From positions 1 through 50,997 of the forward strand of contig CAMAYN010000004.1 of the NCBI GenBank assembly GCA_945862285.1: a stretch of DNA of 50,997 bases, written 5' to 3'. The translations under genes and the position numbers were made by a program. The DNA comes from Akkermansia muciniphila. GTDB taxonomy: Bacteria > Verrucomicrobiota > Verrucomicrobiia > Verrucomicrobiales > Akkermansiaceae. This document shows positions 17,453 to 27,373 of this stretch, piece after piece (position 1 is the first letter of the stretch; every line of letters begins with the position of its first letter). The notes under the pieces were generated by a model. The model was not told the origin of the DNA, made no database searches, and was given only the letters and a program-made list of their open reading frames with translations.

Positions 17453-19396
17453 TTATTTCACTTTACCCTCGCTATCGACCTCGCAGCGGAAATGTTCACC
17501 GCCGGCATGAATGTCCAAGACTCCCCTGCCCCATTCTGCTTTTATAATAGGACTATCATAAAGTGCAGGGGTACGTAAATCCAATCGCTTCCCATTTCGC
17601 CAAACACCTAGGTTCAGCGGATTTTCGTTCCAATGAATTCCTAACCATTTTCCGTCTGAAGTTTTGTAACGCGCAATACCTTGCTGAAGCTCTGTTAGAT
17701 CGACATCCGCCAAGGCCACAGATCGCTTAAACTGATCAAATGACGAATGTGTTGCTTTTTCCCCCACTTCAATGGCCAAACCACAAAATGCCCCGCCATG
17801 TCCCTTCGCGCTCAAGACTTGATGTTTGGGAAATCTCGACTCCTTAAACTCCGTCAGAGTCTGCGTTAGTGATGAATCACGTCTGATTACGCTGGTGCCA
17901 AGCCCACGAATCGCCACCCAAGTTTGGTCACATTCAAGAAATGTAACGCGCTTAGACTCGCTGATTTTGATATTTTCAGGAATCACCCACAGCCATGGCG
18001 AAGTGCCATCCTTGACCAGCCAAATTACGATATTTTGCAACTGAGCAACGCGATTTTCCGCAGAAATGATCCCTTTCTTATACATGGGAGAACCAGCGTA
18101 GGCCGGATCTTTCCCGGGAATCGCGTGGAGTGCTATAGCTCCATCCTTTTGATCGAATGCGAGAATTTTAAAACCGTTTACATCGCCGCCATCAACAGAA
18201 GTTCCTCCCGTAAGCGACCCCATCTGGTAGGTTTGAGCAATATACTGTGTCTCAAAATACTCTGGTTTAGCACTTTTTTTATGACCAGTAGTTGCTTCGT
18301 AAGGAGGTTTAGCTGAAAAAATCTCGACGGGCTTATCGAATTTTTTACTAGCCAGATTCACAACGCTGAGAGGTGGTCGATAGGCACTTGTAATTTGATG
18401 AACTTCATCAGATTCCCATTGGCCAATCTTGCCCGAAGGATGATCACCAAACCACACCCAAAGGGAGTTCGCTGCACTACCACCGAAGGGCTGCGCGTGA
18501 TTGTAGTCGCGTTTGGTTGGGCCGTTAAATCCGCCGCGCCAGTATTTGATTGCTCCTGCGGCGGCGAAGAAATCCAGACAAGCCTTTGCCGCAAACTTTA
18601 CGTCGCGGTCTTTTGCAAAGTCATACAAATTCAATAGTGGTGCTACCGAATGTCCATGGTAATTCTCCGAATCCCATTCGCCAATCCCCACTCGATAGAG
18701 CGTTGCCGTGTATTGGAGGAATTCATTTTTGTACTGTGCCGCAGTCGCATGATTCCCCGTCTCTTCTGCCATGAGATAAACGCTACTCACACGCATTAAA
18801 TAGAGATTTTCTGTTGATCGGACATCGACCCAAGAGTTTCTCGCATCAGGGCCCCAACCCTCTTTTGGCCCCTGATAGGCATAATGCGGTCGACGCATCG
18901 GATCTTTCGCCGTCCAATTTTTTGCCCCATCGAACATGAGTTTCTTGTAAGCAGGGTCTAAGAGATCGCCAAAGTAAAAATACTTGCGGATTTGGTGTTT
19001 GAGAGTGAAGGCCGCATAATAATCGATCCCCGCCGTCTCGCGATGCCACTCCTGATGTTGGTGATCCTGAGCCTGTAAATGCTTAAGAGAAAGCTCTTGG
19101 TTGCCTCCAAGCACATGCGCCATCAGATAGCCATAGGTACGTTTTTCATTTTCAAAATATGTGTTAACGCCTGCCTTAACATCGCGCGTTTGTGCAGCAA
19201 TAATTTGGCTGGCGCGTTTTTGAAACTCAGATTCTAGATCGTCCGGCCAAGCAATACGATAGACTTCATCGACTGGACGAGCACGAAAACAGGTTACACC
19301 ATCGTTTTTAAAAACCATGTTATCATAACGCCACTGCGCCTGAATGGTGCACGGTGAAAATAACAAAAAAATTAGCAAGTAGCAGAATCGATTCAT
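17453..19396 (-). CDS. Secreted protein of unknown function, possibly (alpha/alpha)-toroid enzyme
   Basis: This 647-residue protein has a signal peptide (MNRFCYLLIFLLFSPCTIQAQ). I cannot assign a family with certainty. The N-terminal 330 residues are helix-rich and full of aromatic residues and His/Trp motifs such as STENLYLMRVSSVYLMAEET, GEWDSENYHGHSVAPLLNLYDF and YNHAQPFGGSAANSLWVW. This looks like an alpha/alpha barrel, as in polysaccharide lyases and unsaturated glycoside hydrolases. The C-terminal half is beta-rich, as in heparinase- or alginate-lyase-like two-domain enzymes. A role in polysaccharide breakdown would suit the nearby sulfatase, but this is inference. It is divergent from the large subtilase, with 145 bp between start codons. 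Confidence 0.75.
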   Translation of the reverse strand: MNRFCYLLIFLLFSPCTIQAQWRYDNMVFKNDGVTCFRARPVDEVYRIAWPDDLESEFQKRASQIIAAQTRDVKAGVNTYFENEKRTYGYLMAHVLGGNQELSLKHLQAQDHQHQEWHRETAGIDYYAAFTLKHQIRKYFYFGDLLDPAYKKLMFDGAKNWTAKDPMRRPHYAYQGPKEGWGPDARNSWVDVRSTENLYLMRVSSVYLMAEETGNHATAAQYKNEFLQYTATLYRVGIGEWDSENYHGHSVAPLLNLYDFAKDRDVKFAAKACLDFFAAAGAIKYWRGGFNGPTKRDYNHAQPFGGSAANSLWVWFGDHPSGKIGQWESDEVHQITSAYRPPLSVVNLASKKFDKPVEIFSAKPPYEATTGHKKSAKPEYFETQYIAQTYQMGSLTGGTSVDGGDVNGFKILAFDQKDGAIALHAIPGKDPAYAGSPMYKKGIISAENRVAQLQNIVIWLVKDGTSPWLWVIPENIKISESKRVTFLECDQTWVAIRGLGTSVIRRDSSLTQTLTEFKESRFPKHQVLSAKGHGGAFCGLAIEVGEKATHSSFDQFKRSVALADVDLTELQQGIARYKTSDGKWLGIHWNENPLNLGVWRNGKRLDLRTPALYDSPIIKAEWGRGVLDIHAGGEHFRCEVDSEGKVK

Positions 19397-19541
19397 AAAA
19401 ATGTTACTGGTAATGAGTGAACATCATTTACGACGCGGTGTCCATACTTGTGTCGTGAATTTCCTTCTCTACATAGGAAATCCATCAGTGTTCGCTTTTT
19501 AATTTGCAAACATCTGGTCTGCGTTAAACAATGTCCCAGTT

Positions 19542-22500
19542 ATGGCATTGCATAAAAGGCTACTCCCCCGACTCGTTCTGTTTCTAGTGCTATGTATTTC
19601 CTGTTGGTGGGCTTTCTCACCTTCGTCGAAAAGCTCGAATTTCGCTAAGCCATCCGCCAATCTCATGCAGGACGCTGCCCTTACGCCCAAGGCGAAAGAG
19701 GCAACAACTGCGCATCATTCACCCATCGATGACTCACCATCGAGAATAGTGCCAGGAAGCAGCAACGCTCCTTCACCACAACCCGTATCTACCCGCGCTT
19801 CGGCGGTTCCTAACAAAAGTGTGGCAAGCATTCTGGATGGTGCTGATTTGAGCAATCCCCAAGTGCGCACACGTATCGTGGCAGAAATGGCCGCTCTGCA
19901 ACGCGCACAGCAAGAATCCGTAGAGGAAAAAGCTGGGCGACTGGGAGTACCTCTGCGCATCGATGGCCCGGGGCACAAAGTCGCAATGCTTTACGATTTC
20001 CGTGGAGATGAGCCATTATACCGCACCAATAAGAACCATAACGCGGCGATTTCTACAGGTGCGAATCTCCTGCAGCCTGCTCCTTTCAATTTGAGCGGAA
20101 GCGGCATCAAAGTCGGCGTCTGGGATGGCGGCTCCGTGCGGGAAACCCACCAAGAATTTACGGGGCGCGTGACCAAGAAAAACGCATCAGCAGCAAACGA
20201 TGACCACGCCACCCACGTCGCAGGGACCATAGCCGCAGCCGGCATACAAGCCAGCGCAAAGGGCATGGCTCCCGCTGCAACAATCGACTCCTACGATTGG
20301 AATGCCGACTACACCGAAATGACGGCCACCGGTACAGTCAGTGCCACTGATTCGACCGGGCTACCGTTATCGAACCATTCCTACGGCTATGATGCAGCAA
20401 CAGCAGACATGGGTCGCTATGAGACAGAAGCGGCATCGGTAGATGCCATCGCGGCGAGCCTGCCTTTTTACCTACCCTTCTGGGCTGCGGGGAATGAGCA
20501 GGATCTTCTTACCTCGAAAGGCGGCTTTCAATCCATCACATTCAATGGATTAGCTAAAAACATACTTACCATCGGTGCCGTCAACGATGCCGTTTCGGGC
20601 GGTGTGCGCATCGTTGGGAATGCTACGATTGCCAATTTCTCCAGCCTAGGGCCGTGTGATGATGGTCGCATTAAACCAGACCTCGTCGCAAATGGAGTGG
20701 GCGTTTATTCCTCTGTTGCCACGAGCAACACTGCCTATGATGGAACGTACAATGGCACCAGCATGGCAACGCCGAATGCGTTAGGCTCGACGATACTAAT
20801 CGAACAGTTGTATGCCCGTGAATTTTCAGGCCAACGCATGCGCGCCAGCACCTTAAAATCCTTGTTAATTCACACCGCGGACGATAGAGGAAATGCAGGT
20901 CCTGACTACACCTATGGGTGGGGACTGATGAATGTCAAAGCGGCCGCTGATTTATTGATCGCTCATAAAAACAGCCTAGCGGCACCGAAAGTTATCGAAG
21001 GCACCCTTACGAACACCGCTAAAATCGCCACCCATACGTTTACCTGGGATGGAGTGAGTCCCATTCGCGCCACTCTTTGTTGGACAGAACCCGCGGGAGT
21101 TGCTCAGACGGCGGCGGATAGTAGAGCACCCAATGTTCGTCACAACCTCGACGCCAAAATCACCGCGCCGAATGGTACATTGGACTATAAGCCGTACGTG
21201 ATGCCATACGTAAACACGTGGAGCACAGCATCAATGTCCGCACCTGCAACCACCGGGAAAAATAACGTCGATAACGTGGAGCAAGTGTATCTCGCAACAC
21301 CGAGCCAAGCGGGCACTTACACCGTTACGATATCGCTAGATGGGACATTGACTACCTCAAGCCAAGTGTATTCGCTCATCATCAGCGGCGGCACATCGAC
21401 CACAAGCAATCCGCCCCCACAGGTAACGCTATCCGCCCCGGCAAACGGTGCCACCTACCTCGCGGGAAATACCGTAACTCTTGCTGCCACCGCCACTGAT
21501 CTTACCGCCACAGGAACAACTGGATCTGTGACGAAGGTAGAATTTTTTGAAGGTATCAATTTATTAGGCACAGTCACCACACCTCCCTATACCTTGTCAT
21601 GGACACCCAGCGCGGGAAGTTATGCAGTAACGGCCAAAGCTACCGATAACGAGGGCGCAGTCGCAAATTCATCGCTGGCAACATTCTATTTTCTCACGGG
21701 CACGGGGCGGCCTACGATTTCCAACTTCACGCCTTCAAGTGGTCGTGCGGGTGACAGCATTGTCCTAAGTGGAGGAAATTTTGCGGGCGTGACTGCCGTG
21801 CGTTTCGGTAACATTGACGCAAATTTCACCATCAATTCCCTGGGGCAACTCACCGCCACCGTGCCCACGGGCGCAACCACGGGACGCATTACAATTGTCA
21901 ATGGCTATGACTCCACGGAATCTAGCTCTGACTTCACCATTGTATCAGCACCAATCCTCATCAGTCAAATCTACGGAGCAGGAGGAAACAGTGGCGCCAT
22001 TTACAATCGCGACTATGTGGAAATCCACAATCGCAGCGGCACTTCTGTCAATCTATCAGGTTGGTCGCTGCAATACGCCTCCGCAAATGGAACCACTTGG
22101 CAAAGCACATCTCTTGGCGGAACAATTGCCGCAGGGAAATATTTTCTCATTGGACTAGGTAGCGGCTCAGCGGGAACAGCACTACCGACCGTGGATTTGA
22201 GCGGAACGATCCAAATGAGTGCCACTAGCGGCAAAGTGGCGTTGCTTAGTTCTACAAGCCTAGTCAGTGGGCGATCTCCCGTGGGGAATCTCGATCTTGA
22301 GGACTTCGTGGGCTTTGGATCGGCAGATGCTTCAGAAACAGCATCAGCTCCATCGCCTTCCACGACTACAGCCATTTTTCGGATTGGCGGCGGAAACACC
22401 GATACTGGAAACAACTCGGTAGATTTCATCGCGGCGTCTCCCGCACCGCGCAATTCCTCTACTGGTGCGCCAATACTGCCAGTCATTACAAGTGCGTCAT

Positions 22501-24251
22501 CCACAAACGGCACCGTGGGAACGGCATTCAGTTATCAAATTTCAGCAACGAATCTCCCGCAATCCTATGCTGCAAGCGGATTGCCTTCTGGTCTATCGGT
22601 CAATACGAATACTGGTCTCATTTCCGGCACGCCCACCGCAGCCGGGATCACGAACGCAACCATCAGTGCGATCAATGCCGCAGGGCAAGCCAACGCCTCG
22701 TTGACGATTACCATCACACCCACAGTCAGCGGCCCCATAGTGATTTTTTCAGAAAATATGGGTAATCCGACTGGAACGACAACACTCGCAAATTTCATCA
22801 ATGGCACGCCTCCTGCGACGTTTCAAAATAAGGGAATTTTGACATATACACAGGGAGCGCAAACCACGCCAGTAGATGTGCGAATCACCTCAGCTTCTAG
22901 TGGCTATGTTGGGGCATCCGGCAATGGCAATATCTGGTTCACAAGCACAGCGGGCGCTTACGGATTTTCGATTGAATCAATCAATGCATCCAGCTTTACC
23001 AATCTGAGTCTTAATTTTGGCTATCGCAAGGAAAGTTCCACAACCTTTGCTTCCTTTGCAGTCGATTACTGGAACGGTACCGGATGGATTACTGTGGCTA
23101 ATTCTGCATCCACTCTATTTAACGAGAGCGCAAACGCATCCATCGGATGGTATTTATCAAAGAACATTTCCCTCCCTACTGCCGCGCAGATCAACGGTCT
23201 AAAAATCAGATTTGTCAAAACTGGCAAGGAGGCTATTCGCATCGATGACATCAAACTCACCGGCACTGCCGCCGCCCCCCCTGCGCTTACCGTTGAAGGG
23301 AGTCTCACGGCGGTTAATTCGGTGTATGGCAGCGCTTCACCCGTCGCTAGCACATTGAGTGTATTTGGCACATCCATGAATGCCGGCATTCTTATCACTC
23401 CTCCCGCTGGATTCGAAGTCTCACAAACGAGCGGCAGTTCTGGCTTCGCAGCCACGCAGACAATTGGGGCAACGGGAACGATCGCACCGACTACAATCTA
23501 TTTTCGCTTATCCGCTGGAATCGCCGCAGGTTCTTATTCAGGCAATGTCCTGATCACCAGTCTTGGGGCAGTAGATGTTTCCAGACCAGTAGCGACATCA
23601 GAAGTGCGACCTAAACTCCTAATCGTCACCGCCGAAGATCGAACCAAACCGTACGGTTCGATCATCAACCTCGGAGCCAATCAAACTAATTTCAGCAGCA
23701 ATGGTTTAGTGGGAACGGAAACAATCGGCAGCGTCACACTCAACGCTAGTGGCGGCACTGCTGCTACTGACGCGCCGGGAATCTATCAGATCACGCCCTC
23801 CACTGCCAGCGGTGGGACATTCTCACCGAACAACTATGACATCGACTACCAATCGGGCGTTTTGACTGTAACACCGCGCCCGTATGCCGATTGGCTACTG
23901 ATTTACCCGACTTTGCCCCAAACATCCGCAGCCGCCGACCCTGATGGCGACGGGCAAAACAATTTGATGGAATACTTTTCAGGGACACATCCCGGAACAT
24001 CAAACTCACTTGGCACTACGATACAAGTTGCAGATCACGTGATGATCTATCGATACCGTCGCGCCAAAGGCATCACCGGTCTAACAGCCAGCGCACAATG
24101 GTGTGATAATCTAATAAGTGCATCATGGACTGCAACAGGCATCACCGAAACCACACAGGACATGGGAGACCACGAACAAGTCACCGCCACGCTTACACTA
24201 CCCGCCAACACCTTACGCCGTTTCATGCGCTTGCACATTTCTCAGCCATGA
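19542..24251 (+). CDS. Giant secreted subtilisin-like serine protease (S8) with Ig-like, IPT, LTD and MBG-type modules
   Basis: This 1569-residue protein has an N-terminal hydrophobic export segment at about residues 8-25. The S8 catalytic domain spans about 185-480: Asp195 in VGVWDGG, His222 in DDHATHVAGT, oxyanion Asn318 in AAGNEQ and Ser407 in NGTSMATP, so it should be active. After a beta-rich region at 480-620 come a bacterial Ig-like module (627-720), an IPT/TIG-like module (724-800), a lamin-tail domain (804-925, ISQIYGAGGNSGAIYNRDYVEI), a putative-Ig module (979-1065), an unnamed beta domain (1066-1243), another Ig-like module (1248-1356), and an MBG-type repeat (1357-1445). The tail has DPDGDGQNNLMEYFSGTHP near 1466, a calcium-loop-like motif common at the ends of secreted verrucomicrobial proteins. 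It is probably extracellular and degrades protein. Its substrate is unknown. Confidence 0.9.
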   Translation: MALHKRLLPRLVLFLVLCISCWWAFSPSSKSSNFAKPSANLMQDAALTPKAKEATTAHHSPIDDSPSRIVPGSSNAPSPQPVSTRASAVPNKSVASILDGADLSNPQVRTRIVAEMAALQRAQQESVEEKAGRLGVPLRIDGPGHKVAMLYDFRGDEPLYRTNKNHNAAISTGANLLQPAPFNLSGSGIKVGVWDGGSVRETHQEFTGRVTKKNASAANDDHATHVAGTIAAAGIQASAKGMAPAATIDSYDWNADYTEMTATGTVSATDSTGLPLSNHSYGYDAATADMGRYETEAASVDAIAASLPFYLPFWAAGNEQDLLTSKGGFQSITFNGLAKNILTIGAVNDAVSGGVRIVGNATIANFSSLGPCDDGRIKPDLVANGVGVYSSVATSNTAYDGTYNGTSMATPNALGSTILIEQLYAREFSGQRMRASTLKSLLIHTADDRGNAGPDYTYGWGLMNVKAAADLLIAHKNSLAAPKVIEGTLTNTAKIATHTFTWDGVSPIRATLCWTEPAGVAQTAADSRAPNVRHNLDAKITAPNGTLDYKPYVMPYVNTWSTASMSAPATTGKNNVDNVEQVYLATPSQAGTYTVTISLDGTLTTSSQVYSLIISGGTSTTSNPPPQVTLSAPANGATYLAGNTVTLAATATDLTATGTTGSVTKVEFFEGINLLGTVTTPPYTLSWTPSAGSYAVTAKATDNEGAVANSSLATFYFLTGTGRPTISNFTPSSGRAGDSIVLSGGNFAGVTAVRFGNIDANFTINSLGQLTATVPTGATTGRITIVNGYDSTESSSDFTIVSAPILISQIYGAGGNSGAIYNRDYVEIHNRSGTSVNLSGWSLQYASANGTTWQSTSLGGTIAAGKYFLIGLGSGSAGTALPTVDLSGTIQMSATSGKVALLSSTSLVSGRSPVGNLDLEDFVGFGSADASETASAPSPSTTTAIFRIGGGNTDTGNNSVDFIAASPAPRNSSTGAPILPVITSASSTNGTVGTAFSYQISATNLPQSYAASGLPSGLSVNTNTGLISGTPTAAGITNATISAINAAGQANASLTITITPTVSGPIVIFSENMGNPTGTTTLANFINGTPPATFQNKGILTYTQGAQTTPVDVRITSASSGYVGASGNGNIWFTSTAGAYGFSIESINASSFTNLSLNFGYRKESSTTFASFAVDYWNGTGWITVANSASTLFNESANASIGWYLSKNISLPTAAQINGLKIRFVKTGKEAIRIDDIKLTGTAAAPPALTVEGSLTAVNSVYGSASPVASTLSVFGTSMNAGILITPPAGFEVSQTSGSSGFAATQTIGATGTIAPTTIYFRLSAGIAAGSYSGNVLITSLGAVDVSRPVATSEVRPKLLIVTAEDRTKPYGSIINLGANQTNFSSNGLVGTETIGSVTLNASGGTAATDAPGIYQITPSTASGGTFSPNNYDIDYQSGVLTVTPRPYADWLLIYPTLPQTSAAADPDGDGQNNLMEYFSGTHPGTSNSLGTTIQVADHVMIYRYRRAKGITGLTASAQWCDNLISASWTATGITETTQDMGDHEQVTATLTLPANTLRRFMRLHISQP

Positions 24252-24280
24252 GAAAAATGAATTCCTTATGACTTTGATCG

Positions 24281-24724
24281 TTACGGCTTTGACGCATGTT
24301 GGTGACGGATTTTTTCGACAAATTTCTGATCCTCATTGCTAAGCCGAGTCAAAGGTAAAATCACCGGCTTCTGGTTCAAGAAAAGTCGCACACTGCCGTC
24401 TTTCACCACAGTTGGATACTTGGGAGGCTCTGGCTGTTTGATGGGACTGCCATTGACCCACTCCACGCGCAAATCCTCAAACGCGATCAGTTTAGCATCA
24501 ATCACCTTCCCATCCGCGCTTGTCCACGAACGCATTTCACTGAGAGACAACCGTGATACAAACTGAGTGACTTTTTGATCGTTTGTCCGTGCTGGCGCGA
24601 TGTCGGGACTGACGCTATTTCCCCCGTTAAGCGACCGTATACCAGTGCAGCCTACCCCTGATGGCACTCGCAACTGAGCGAATGCCACGATCGAACTAAT
24701 GAGCAGTAGTGAAACAATTTTCAT
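24281..24724 (-). CDS. Small exported protein with SHD1-like domain
   Basis: This 147-residue protein has a signal peptide (MKIVSLLLISSIVAFAQ). Its core RSWTSADGKVIDAKLIAFEDL...VRLFLNQKPVILPLTRLSNEDQKFVEKI fits the bacterial SHD1-like pattern: two beta strands opening R-W/T-...-G, then a hydrophobic strand ending in PL..LS..DQ.F. In Planctomycetes and Verrucomicrobia such domains occur in many exported proteins of unknown function and are thought to bind peptides or other proteins. It is convergent with the subtilase gene, 29 bp away. Confidence 0.7.
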   Translation of the reverse strand: MKIVSLLLISSIVAFAQLRVPSGVGCTGIRSLNGGNSVSPDIAPARTNDQKVTQFVSRLSLSEMRSWTSADGKVIDAKLIAFEDLRVEWVNGSPIKQPEPPKYPTVVKDGSVRLFLNQKPVILPLTRLSNEDQKFVEKIRHQHASKP

Positions 24725-24827
24725 AAATCCAATTTATCGCTTTTTTCCATTTTCGCAAGGGAGTTCATTTGTCAAACGGAACACGAGCGATCTTTCGATG
24801 TCAGATTATTTCATTGTGAATCGTGAT

Positions 24828-27242
24828 TTACTGTCCACTTTGCTGACGCATGCGTTCGGCTTGTTCTTGTCGTTCGCGGGCAGCTTCTTGCTCGGCTCGC
24901 ATGCGATCCGCTTGGTCTTGGCGTTCGCGAGCGGCTTCTTGCTCTGCTCGCATGCGTTCGGCTTGTTCTTGTCGTTCGCGGGATGCTTCTTGTTCGGCTC
25001 GCATGCGTTCGGCTTGTTCTTGTCGTTCGCGGACGGCTTCTTGCTCGGCTCGCATGCGTTCGGCTTGTTCTTGTCGTTCGCGGGCAGCTTCTTGCTCGGC
25101 TCGCATGCGTTCTGCTTGTTCTTTTTGTGCGATGGCAGCTTCTTGCTCTGCTCGCATACGTTCCGCTTGTTCTTTTTGTGCGATGGCAGCTTCTTGCTCT
25201 GCTCGCATGCGCTCCGCTTGCTCTTTCTGCGTGATGGCTGCTTCTTGCTCTGCTCGCATGCGTTCTGCTTGCTCTTTCTGTTGTTGTTCCGCTTCAGCTT
25301 CGGCTAATTCTTGAGATTTTCTCATTTGTTCTTGCGCCGCTTTATCGGACATTTGGCGCTTTTCTGCTTCTTCCATGGCTCTTCTGCGCTCAGCCTCGCC
25401 AAGCTCTCGTTCACGAGCTTGTTGTTGTCTTAAGGCCTTTTGTTGTTTTTCTTGAAGATCGGCTAACAATTCATCAGCGCTTGGCCGAATCGGCCCCTGT
25501 TGATTATGTTGCCCTTGGGAACCGCCGATGACGGAACCTGGATTTCTTTCTCGACCTTGTATTTCACGCAGTCCCCCACCCCGTGGCTGCTCCTGGTTTT
25601 GCGAAATGGAATCACGGTTCGCGTTATCAAGCTGTCCTGATCGCATGGTTGAAGCATCGGCTATTTCACCCGTCTGCGAACGATCTTGCTCTGGCGCATT
25701 GGGAACATGTTGATCGGGCTTTGTTCCTTCTTGCTGTAGTGCCACGTCGGGAATTTGCATAGTTGATTCGCGACTTTTTCTTGTTTCTTGAGTATGCTTC
25801 ATCCCTTGTTCCATGGTGGGAACGATTTGCTCTTGTGTAACAGTAGCACTTGGCTCTTTGAGTCCAATTGCGGGCTGGGCAATGGATGTCACAAGATTTT
25901 CCCGCTGGTTGACGATTTTTTCTCGTAGCCCGATGCGACGCATAACTTTTTGCGATGTTTCATCGTTGATTGTTTTCGCCGCGACTACACGCTCTTCCTC
26001 GCGTCTGCTGAAGAATCGCGCTTGAATCTCAGGATTAAATGCCTTGCTGCGAATTGCTAGATCGTCCCGAATTTCACTCTCAACACGGTTCGGACGAAGT
26101 GCCGTATTCCATGGTGCTTGGAAATCTGGCGCATGGAATTGAATACGGTCTCCTCTTCTTGCTACGTGACGTAGTGGATCGAGTCCATTCGGCAGAGTTG
26201 TGTTTAATTCACATTGATAACGTGGAATTGTTTGACCGATCCAACGGCATGCGATGTCGTAATCGATCGCTCGACAGATCGCACGTTGATTTTCAAATCG
26301 ATATCCTCCACAGTAGTTCGTGCTCGAATAGATGCGGTTACAATCTGAACGGGAAAATACAAATGAGCTTATATTACTACCAAAATGAGAGGTGCGCACA
26401 AAACAGTAGGAATTTACCGTAAGCCCACAAGAATCTCCGTAATAAGTCGTCCAGTCATTACCACGCCAGTGTAGCGATTCCGGTGGCAATGGAGCCCAAC
26501 CAATATGTGATGTATCATTTCTCCAACAGACCCAAGCGGGACCCCATGTTGTACCTGGCACCCAGCACCATCCTGTGTTTTTGAGTAAAACCCATCTACC
26601 GTAGTGATACGTCGCCCATCCGAATGGTTCCGATGAAACCCAAGTCCAACCACAATCGGAATAGACCCAATGCCCGAGAGTATATGGATGCCAATCATTT
26701 TGATTCCAACAATTCGGCCGCCAGACATAGCCGTATTGCGGCACGGAAAACCATGTTCCATGAGGACTCAAGCGATTATGAAACACGCTGAAATCGTATT
26801 CCGTTTGTAATGCGCTAACCGATTTCGGATTTCCTGGTATTTCTTGATTGTTCGTAGGTCGTTGCTTGACTTGTGCTAGGCGTGCTTTTTCTTCGGCAAG
26901 TTTTCTCTCAATTTCTGCCATGCGCGCATTCTCCTCTGCCGTGCGGTTGCGATCTTCCGCTAGACGAGTCCGCTCTTTTTCCAGAGCAATGATCATTTCT
27001 TGTAATTGCTCATTTTGCTCGTTCAACTCTTGCCGCTGGCGTGCAATCGAATCTTTTTCTAGCGCCAGACGTTCGATTTCGATTTCATGCTTTAAGCGTT
27101 TTTCCTCTAACTCCAATGCACGCAGTTCTTCCGCGATCTTGGATGGGTCTTCTGTTGTTTGCGTATTAGTGTTCGTCTGCGCCTTACGGCACGCGGGTAA
27201 TGCCAAAATGGATAAACCGAGTAAAATCGTTAACTTTTTCAT
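24828..27242 (-). CDS. Lipoprotein with coiled coil, DUF6600-type domain and charged C-terminal repeats
   Basis: This is an 804-residue protein. The ATG at 27242 gives a lipoprotein signal, LSILALPAC, with lipid-acceptor Cys18; the frame extends 11 codons upstream without a signal-like sequence. Residues about 32-125 are a Glu/Lys/Arg coiled coil. Residues about 147-265 are a Trp/Tyr-rich DUF6600-type domain (LSPHGTWFSVPQYGYVWRPN, GHWVYSDCGWTWVSSEPFGW, YHYGRWVLLKNTGWCWVPG). The middle is polar and low in complexity. The last 150 residues contain eight full 17-residue repeats and a partial one of the type EQAERMRAEQEAARERQ, which should form a stable single alpha helix. It is probably anchored to an envelope membrane with a rigid arm spanning the periplasm or reaching outward. 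Function unknown. Confidence 0.82.
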   Translation of the reverse strand: MKKLTILLGLSILALPACRKAQTNTNTQTTEDPSKIAEELRALELEEKRLKHEIEIERLALEKDSIARQRQELNEQNEQLQEMIIALEKERTRLAEDRNRTAEENARMAEIERKLAEEKARLAQVKQRPTNNQEIPGNPKSVSALQTEYDFSVFHNRLSPHGTWFSVPQYGYVWRPNCWNQNDWHPYTLGHWVYSDCGWTWVSSEPFGWATYHYGRWVLLKNTGWCWVPGTTWGPAWVCWRNDTSHIGWAPLPPESLHWRGNDWTTYYGDSCGLTVNSYCFVRTSHFGSNISSFVFSRSDCNRIYSSTNYCGGYRFENQRAICRAIDYDIACRWIGQTIPRYQCELNTTLPNGLDPLRHVARRGDRIQFHAPDFQAPWNTALRPNRVESEIRDDLAIRSKAFNPEIQARFFSRREEERVVAAKTINDETSQKVMRRIGLREKIVNQRENLVTSIAQPAIGLKEPSATVTQEQIVPTMEQGMKHTQETRKSRESTMQIPDVALQQEGTKPDQHVPNAPEQDRSQTGEIADASTMRSGQLDNANRDSISQNQEQPRGGGLREIQGRERNPGSVIGGSQGQHNQQGPIRPSADELLADLQEKQQKALRQQQARERELGEAERRRAMEEAEKRQMSDKAAQEQMRKSQELAEAEAEQQQKEQAERMRAEQEAAITQKEQAERMRAEQEAAIAQKEQAERMRAEQEAAIAQKEQAERMRAEQEAARERQEQAERMRAEQEAVRERQEQAERMRAEQEASRERQEQAERMRAEQEAARERQDQADRMRAEQEAARERQEQAERMRQQSGQ
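24843..25277 (-). repeat. 51-bp in-frame tandem repeats encoding a charged helix
   Basis: Eight full 51-bp units (24870-25277) and one partial unit at the 3' end encode 17-residue repeats (K/Q-EQAERMRAEQEA-A/V/S-then RER or IAQ). Units near the 3' end share RER endings, while the first three end in ITQ or IAQ. Near identity at base level suggests expansion by slippage or unequal recombination, so copy number may vary between strains. Confidence 0.9.
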
Positions 27243-27373
27243 AATCACAGCTTGTGTGTATCGGTGGAACGCCACGATGAATCAACTTATTCATGAAATT
27301 TTTTCGTAAGACTGAATTCATTCTGTATGACACCACAAATAGTTCTTGCCCCCCTATTTATCCTCAAGCAAAA

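Noticed and set aside
24238-24255. Hairpin TTTCTCA-GCCA-TGAGAAA at the end of the subtilase gene as a terminator
   Set aside because: The stem is AT-rich and no U tract follows on the plus strand.
24850-25314. Plus-strand frames across the 51-bp repeats
   Set aside because: A 51-bp unit keeps all frames open, so these are by-products of the repeat. They translate to Ser/Cys/Arg- or Leu/Phe-rich periodic sequence without start context.
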